DNA of 7,685 nt from an uncultured Collinsella sp. (GTDB taxonomy: Bacteria; Actinomycetota; Coriobacteriia; Coriobacteriales; Coriobacteriaceae), in the NCBI GenBank assembly GCA_902464645.1, contig CABQKL010000085.1:1-7685 (forward strand). The letters are read 5' to 3'. Every line of letters starts with the position of its first letter. The stretch's first letter is position 1. The notes below the pieces were generated by a model that saw nothing but the letters and a program-made list of their open reading frames with translations, was not told the DNA's origin and did no database searches. The position numbers and the translations under genes were made by a program. Shown here piece after piece: positions 5,048-7,685 of the stretch.

Positions 5048-6406
5048 TTACTCGTCCTTGGGCGCGGGATGTTTGCAGACCACGCTCATGTAGATCATGC
5101 CGAGCACGGCCGCGGTGACAGAGCCGGCAAGAATAGCGGCCTTGGCTGCCAGAACCTCAAACTGGGCCGTCGGGAAGGCAAGGCCGCTGATGAGGATCGA
5201 CATGGTAAAGCCGATACCGCCCAGAATGCCCACACCGGCAATCATGTGCCAGTTGACATTGTGCGGCAGCTCGCAGACCCTAAACTTAACCAGGGCAAAC
5301 GTCATGCCAAAGATACCAATCGGCTTGCCCAGCAGCATGCCAAAGTACACGCCAAGCGTCACCGGGTCGGTGAGCAGCGTGCTCATGTCCACACCCACTA
5401 GGCGAACCTGTGCGTTCACGAACGCAAAGATCGGCAGAATCACAAAGTTGACCGGCGTGGAGATCAGACGCTCCATGCGGATGAGCGGCGGGGTCACGCG
5501 GTGCATGACGTGCTCGACCCTGGTGGTCGAGACGGTAAAGTCATGCTGGCCCAAGATGTGTGCCTCGTCGTCGTAGCGGTCATCGAGCAGCGGCAGGCAC
5601 TCGCCCAACCAATCGGTGAGGCTATCGAGCTTGACGCCGCACTTGGCCGGGATGGTAAAGGCCAAGATAACGCCGGCGAGCGTGGCATGTACGCCGCTCT
5701 TGAACATACAGAACCACAACAGCAGACCCAGTACCGAATACGGGGCAAGGCGGTAATGCTGCGTCTTGTTGAGCCACACGAGCGCGCAGGTCACAAGCGC
5801 GGCGGCGCCCAACCAAAACGGATTGGGGCTCTGACCGTAGAAGATGGCGATGGCGGCGATGGAGATGAGGTCGTCGGCGATGGCGAGCGTCGAGAAGAAC
5901 ACGCGCACGCCGTTGGGAACGCGATTGCCCAAAAGCGATAGCACGCCCAGCGCAAAGGCAATATCGGTTGCCATGGGGATGGCCCAACCGTTGCGGGCGC
6001 CGGCATGGTTGAAGATCAGGTAGATACAGGCGGGAACGACGACGCCGCCCACGGCCGCCAGCATGGGAAGCATGGCCTGACGCGGATTCTTGAGCTCGCC
6101 GACCGTCATCTCGTACTTAAGCTCAATGCCCACCAACAAAAAGAAAATCGCCATGAGGAAGTCGTTGACGAAAAGCTCAACGGTGAGACCGGCCGTAAGG
6201 TTGCCCAGACCCACATACAGCGGGGTCTCCAAAAAGTGATGGACGGCCTCGTAGGCATCGGTATTGGCGCAAATGACGGCGGCGATGGCGGCGAAGACCA
6301 TGACGGCGGCGGAAATCGTGCCGTTCTCGGCGATGCGCTCCCAGATGTCGTGACGTTCAAAGCGCTTGCGCTCACGAACGTTGAACAGCTGCTCAGTTGC
6401 TGCCAT
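5048..6406 (-). CDS. nhaA: NhaA Na+/H+ antiporter
   Basis: NhaA exchanges internal Na+ (or Li+) for external protons across the cytoplasmic membrane, controlling pH and sodium. The 452-residue protein carries the family core: NDFLMAIFFLLVGIELKYE (81-99), PMATDIAFALGVLSLLG (144-160) with Asp148, and LAIADDLISI (174-183) with the transport pair Asp178-Asp179. Then come SGVHATLAGVI (237-247), LLGKPIGI (358-365) with Lys361, and GVGILGGIGFTMSILISGLAF. The Asp148-Asp178 spacing equals that of E. coli Asp133-Asp163. The Asp179-Lys361 distance is 46 residues longer than in E. coli, owing to an acidic insert at about 256-310 in the cytoplasmic loop before the later helices. ATG at 6406 has AAAGGAG 6 bases upstream. 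It stands alone and is preceded by a structured leader with a terminator (6440-6475). Confidence 0.96.
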   Translation of the reverse strand: MAATEQLFNVRERKRFERHDIWERIAENGTISAAVMVFAAIAAVICANTDAYEAVHHFLETPLYVGLGNLTAGLTVELFVNDFLMAIFFLLVGIELKYEMTVGELKNPRQAMLPMLAAVGGVVVPACIYLIFNHAGARNGWAIPMATDIAFALGVLSLLGNRVPNGVRVFFSTLAIADDLISIAAIAIFYGQSPNPFWLGAAALVTCALVWLNKTQHYRLAPYSVLGLLLWFCMFKSGVHATLAGVILAFTIPAKCGVKLDSLTDWLGECLPLLDDRYDDEAHILGQHDFTVSTTRVEHVMHRVTPPLIRMERLISTPVNFVILPIFAFVNAQVRLVGVDMSTLLTDPVTLGVYFGMLLGKPIGIFGMTFALVKFRVCELPHNVNWHMIAGVGILGGIGFTMSILISGLAFPTAQFEVLAAKAAILAGSVTAAVLGMIYMSVVCKHPAPKDE

Positions 6407-6420
6407 GGGCGGCTCCTTTC

Positions 6421-6436
6421 ACGGGAAAGCTCCCGT
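6421..6436 (-). other. Hairpin just upstream of the nhaA ribosome binding site
   Basis: ACGGGA and TCCCGT pair over 6 bp with a four-base loop. In the nhaA mRNA the stem ends within three bases of the AAAGGAG site, close enough to affect ribosome access. Confidence 0.45.
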
Positions 6437-6439
6437 CTT

Positions 6440-6475
6440 AAAAAAGCACGGCCCGCCCAAGTGGCGGCGCCGCGC
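6440..6475 (-). terminator. Intrinsic terminator within the nhaA leader
   Basis: On the minus strand GCGCGGC pairs with GCCGTGC (one G-U), and CCGCC pairs with GGCGG inside it. This gives a 12-bp stem with one bulged G and a five-base loop, followed directly by six T (6445-6440). It is only 33 bases before the nhaA ATG. ppaC already has its own terminator at 6615-6653, so this second one more likely controls nhaA than ends ppaC, though a tandem terminator is possible. Confidence 0.8.
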
Positions 6476-6614
6476 TCTAACGTATTACGCTTGCATCTAG
6501 CCTACCCTGCACGACAAGCACGCAGGCGTGGCCGAAAAGCGGAACCACAGGTTGAACATTATTTGCTCAACGGCACGGGCACGCCTGTCCAAGAGACGAC
6601 GCGGCGCCGTGCAC

Positions 6615-6653
6615 AAAAAACGACCGGAGGCGGGGTGTCCGCGATCCGGTCGT
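6615..6653 (-). terminator. Intrinsic terminator of ppaC
   Basis: On the minus strand ACGACCGGA and TCCGGTCGT pair perfectly over 9 bp. Inside, GCGG and CCGC can pair as well. A run of five T follows at 6619-6615. It begins 19 bases after the ppaC stop. Confidence 0.85.
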
Positions 6654-6672
6654 AGCGTTTGGTCAACTAAAC

Positions 6673-7605
6673 CTAGCAGGCGGAGCAGGCGGCCATAATG
6701 GGGGCAGCGACCTGCTTCTTACGGGAGAGGACACCCGGCATCCAGACGCCGTCGTGCTCGTCGGCAATGCCCAGGCCCTTCTGAGCAGCCTCGGTCTCGC
6801 CCTCGAGCAGGACCTGCGAGCCCTCCTCCATGATGTCGGTGATGCACAGGACAATGCCGTCGGCACCCTTCTCGGCGGCGTAGGCGCGCATGGCCTCGCG
6901 AATCTCGTCGATCATGCCGAGTGCGCGGGTCTTGTCGACAGTCTCGTACTGGCCGATGAGCAGCTTCTTGCCGGCGGGCTCGAACATCTTGATGTCGTTG
7001 CCGACCATCTCGGCTGCGGTGAAGGAGCCGGACGGACGGGTGAGGAAGACCTCCATGCCAAACTTAACCGGGTCGACGCCCACCTGCTCGCCGAGCTTGG
7101 CGGCGACGGCGCGGTCGACATCGGTGGTGGTGGGGCTCTTGAGCATGAGCGTGTCGGTCATCATGGCCGAGAGCAGCAGCTTAGCCTGGACGTCGGAAAG
7201 CTCAACGCCGAGCACGCCGGCGAGCTTGGTGACGATGGTGCAGCTGGAGCCCCAGGGCAGGCAGATGTAGTGCAGCGGGCCGGCGGTCTCGAAGTCGCCG
7301 ATGCGGTGATGATCGACAACACCAAAGACCGTGGCGTCCTTAAGGCCGGCAACGGACTGGGCAGACTCGTTGTGGTCGGTGAGAACGACGAGCTGACCGG
7401 CCTCGACGGACTCGATTACGCGGGGCTCGGCGATGCCGGCGTCGGCGAGCAGCTTGGCGGACTCTGCCGGAAGCTGACCAAGGGCGCAGGCCTCGTAGGT
7501 GTTGCCGGCATACTCAACCTGGTTGAGCAGCTGGGACAGGACGACGGCGCTCATGATGGCGTCGTTATCGGGGTTCTGGTGACCAAAGACAAGAACGTTT
7601 GCCAT
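6673..7605 (-). CDS. ppaC: Manganese-dependent inorganic pyrophosphatase (family II)
   Basis: This cytoplasmic DHH-family enzyme hydrolyses pyrophosphate to phosphate, pulling biosynthetic reactions forward. The 310-residue length matches the basic family II enzyme without CBS or DRTGG inserts. The metal site is seen in GHQNPDND (8-15; His9, Asp13, Asp15), DHNE (77-80), the DHH motif (98-100) and Asp151 in MMTDT. The C-terminal DHHA2 domain ends with SRKKQ (294-298), the substrate-binding signature. The first motif has Asn14, where the usual form is PDTD. The last four residues, CSAC, form a CxxC that is not part of the family core. ATG at 7605 has GGAGG (7616-7612) 6 bases upstream. It has its own terminator and appears monocistronic. 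Confidence 0.96.
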   Translation of the reverse strand: MANVLVFGHQNPDNDAIMSAVVLSQLLNQVEYAGNTYEACALGQLPAESAKLLADAGIAEPRVIESVEAGQLVVLTDHNESAQSVAGLKDATVFGVVDHHRIGDFETAGPLHYICLPWGSSCTIVTKLAGVLGVELSDVQAKLLLSAMMTDTLMLKSPTTTDVDRAVAAKLGEQVGVDPVKFGMEVFLTRPSGSFTAAEMVGNDIKMFEPAGKKLLIGQYETVDKTRALGMIDEIREAMRAYAAEKGADGIVLCITDIMEEGSQVLLEGETEAAQKGLGIADEHDGVWMPGVLSRKKQVAAPIMAACSAC

Positions 7606-7685
7606 GGATATCCTCCACTTGATATGTGTACTTGGACGTAGCTATGGTAGCACGCCGATGCCGAGCCTTCGCAGACGGAAGGGCC
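7606..7685 (-). promoter_or_regulatory. Upstream region of ppaC
   Basis: The 80 bases up to the window edge hold the ppaC ribosome binding site. On the minus strand TGCTACCAT (around 7654-7646) has the form of an extended -10 element, and no good -35 is visible. No coding sequence is supported here. Confidence 0.3.

Larger units (their letters stand above)
6407..6614 (-). promoter_or_regulatory. Structured nhaA leader, candidate attenuator or riboswitch
   Basis: The region has no gene but many stems on the minus strand. An 8-bp long-range stem joins 6580-6587 to 6523-6530, with GTTGA/TCAAC nested inside. A hairpin at 6528-6548 competes with the inner arm of that stem. A 5-bp stem joins 6522-6526 to 6506-6510. 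A strong intrinsic terminator lies at 6440-6475, and a 6-bp hairpin (6421-6436) sits just before the ribosome binding site. The AT-rich patch around 6553-6570 contains AATAAT (minus), a possible -10. I do not recognise a known riboswitch consensus. Regulation by Na+, Li+ or pH is plausible from the gene but is inference. Confidence 0.5.

Noticed and set aside
6005..6655. Plus-strand open frame spanning the nhaA 5' end and its leader
   Set aside because: It crosses two minus-strand terminators and the nhaA start, has no ribosome binding site, and gives a non-domain protein.
6754..7641. A 295-codon plus-strand open frame
   Set aside because: It is the antisense shadow of ppaC, whose catalytic motifs are complete on the minus strand.

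Overview
The window reads as ordinary chromosomal DNA from a GC-rich bacterium. All but one of the supported genes lie on the minus strand. The gene set is a MocR-related (class Ic) aspartate-type aminotransferase, a family II Mn-dependent pyrophosphatase, an archaeal-looking type IA topoisomerase, Tat export genes and the [NiFe]-hydrogenase nickel-insertion genes hypA and hypB. Together with the base and codon use, this suggests an anaerobic actinobacterium of the class Coriobacteriia, Collinsella-like. That placement is inference from gene content, not a database match. I see no mobile element, CRISPR array, rRNA or tRNA.

Reading in the direction of transcription from the right end, ppaC (7605 to 6673) stands alone and ends in a clear intrinsic terminator (6615-6653). 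A 266-base gap follows, and then nhaA (6406 to 5048). This gap is the most structured noncoding DNA in the window. It holds a second, strong minus-strand terminator (6440-6475) ending only 33 bases before the nhaA start, plus several stem-loops upstream of it. That layout is what a transcription-attenuated leader (riboswitch or similar) looks like. Between nhaA and a small convergent plus-strand gene of unknown function (4708-4962) lies a perfect 16-bp bidirectional terminator.

Divergent from that small gene runs aminotransferase (4558-3254), then a single-domain STAS protein (3202-2888, anti-sigma-factor antagonist type). After a 152-base gap comes a tight cluster transcribed tatA/B, tatC, hypA, hypB, topA (2735 down to the window edge at 1). 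tatA/B and tatC overlap by one base (TAATG). hypA starts 6 bases after tatC, with its ribosome binding site inside the last tatC codons. hypB and topA follow after gaps of 55 and 54 bases.

The cluster joins two steps of one process. HypA and HypB deliver nickel to the hydrogenase large subunit in the cytoplasm, and TatA/TatC export folded, cofactor-loaded hydrogenases across the membrane. No hydrogenase structural gene or hypCDEF lies in the window, so the functional link is inferred. The nhaA leader and the tat-hyp linkage are the two points most worth following up.
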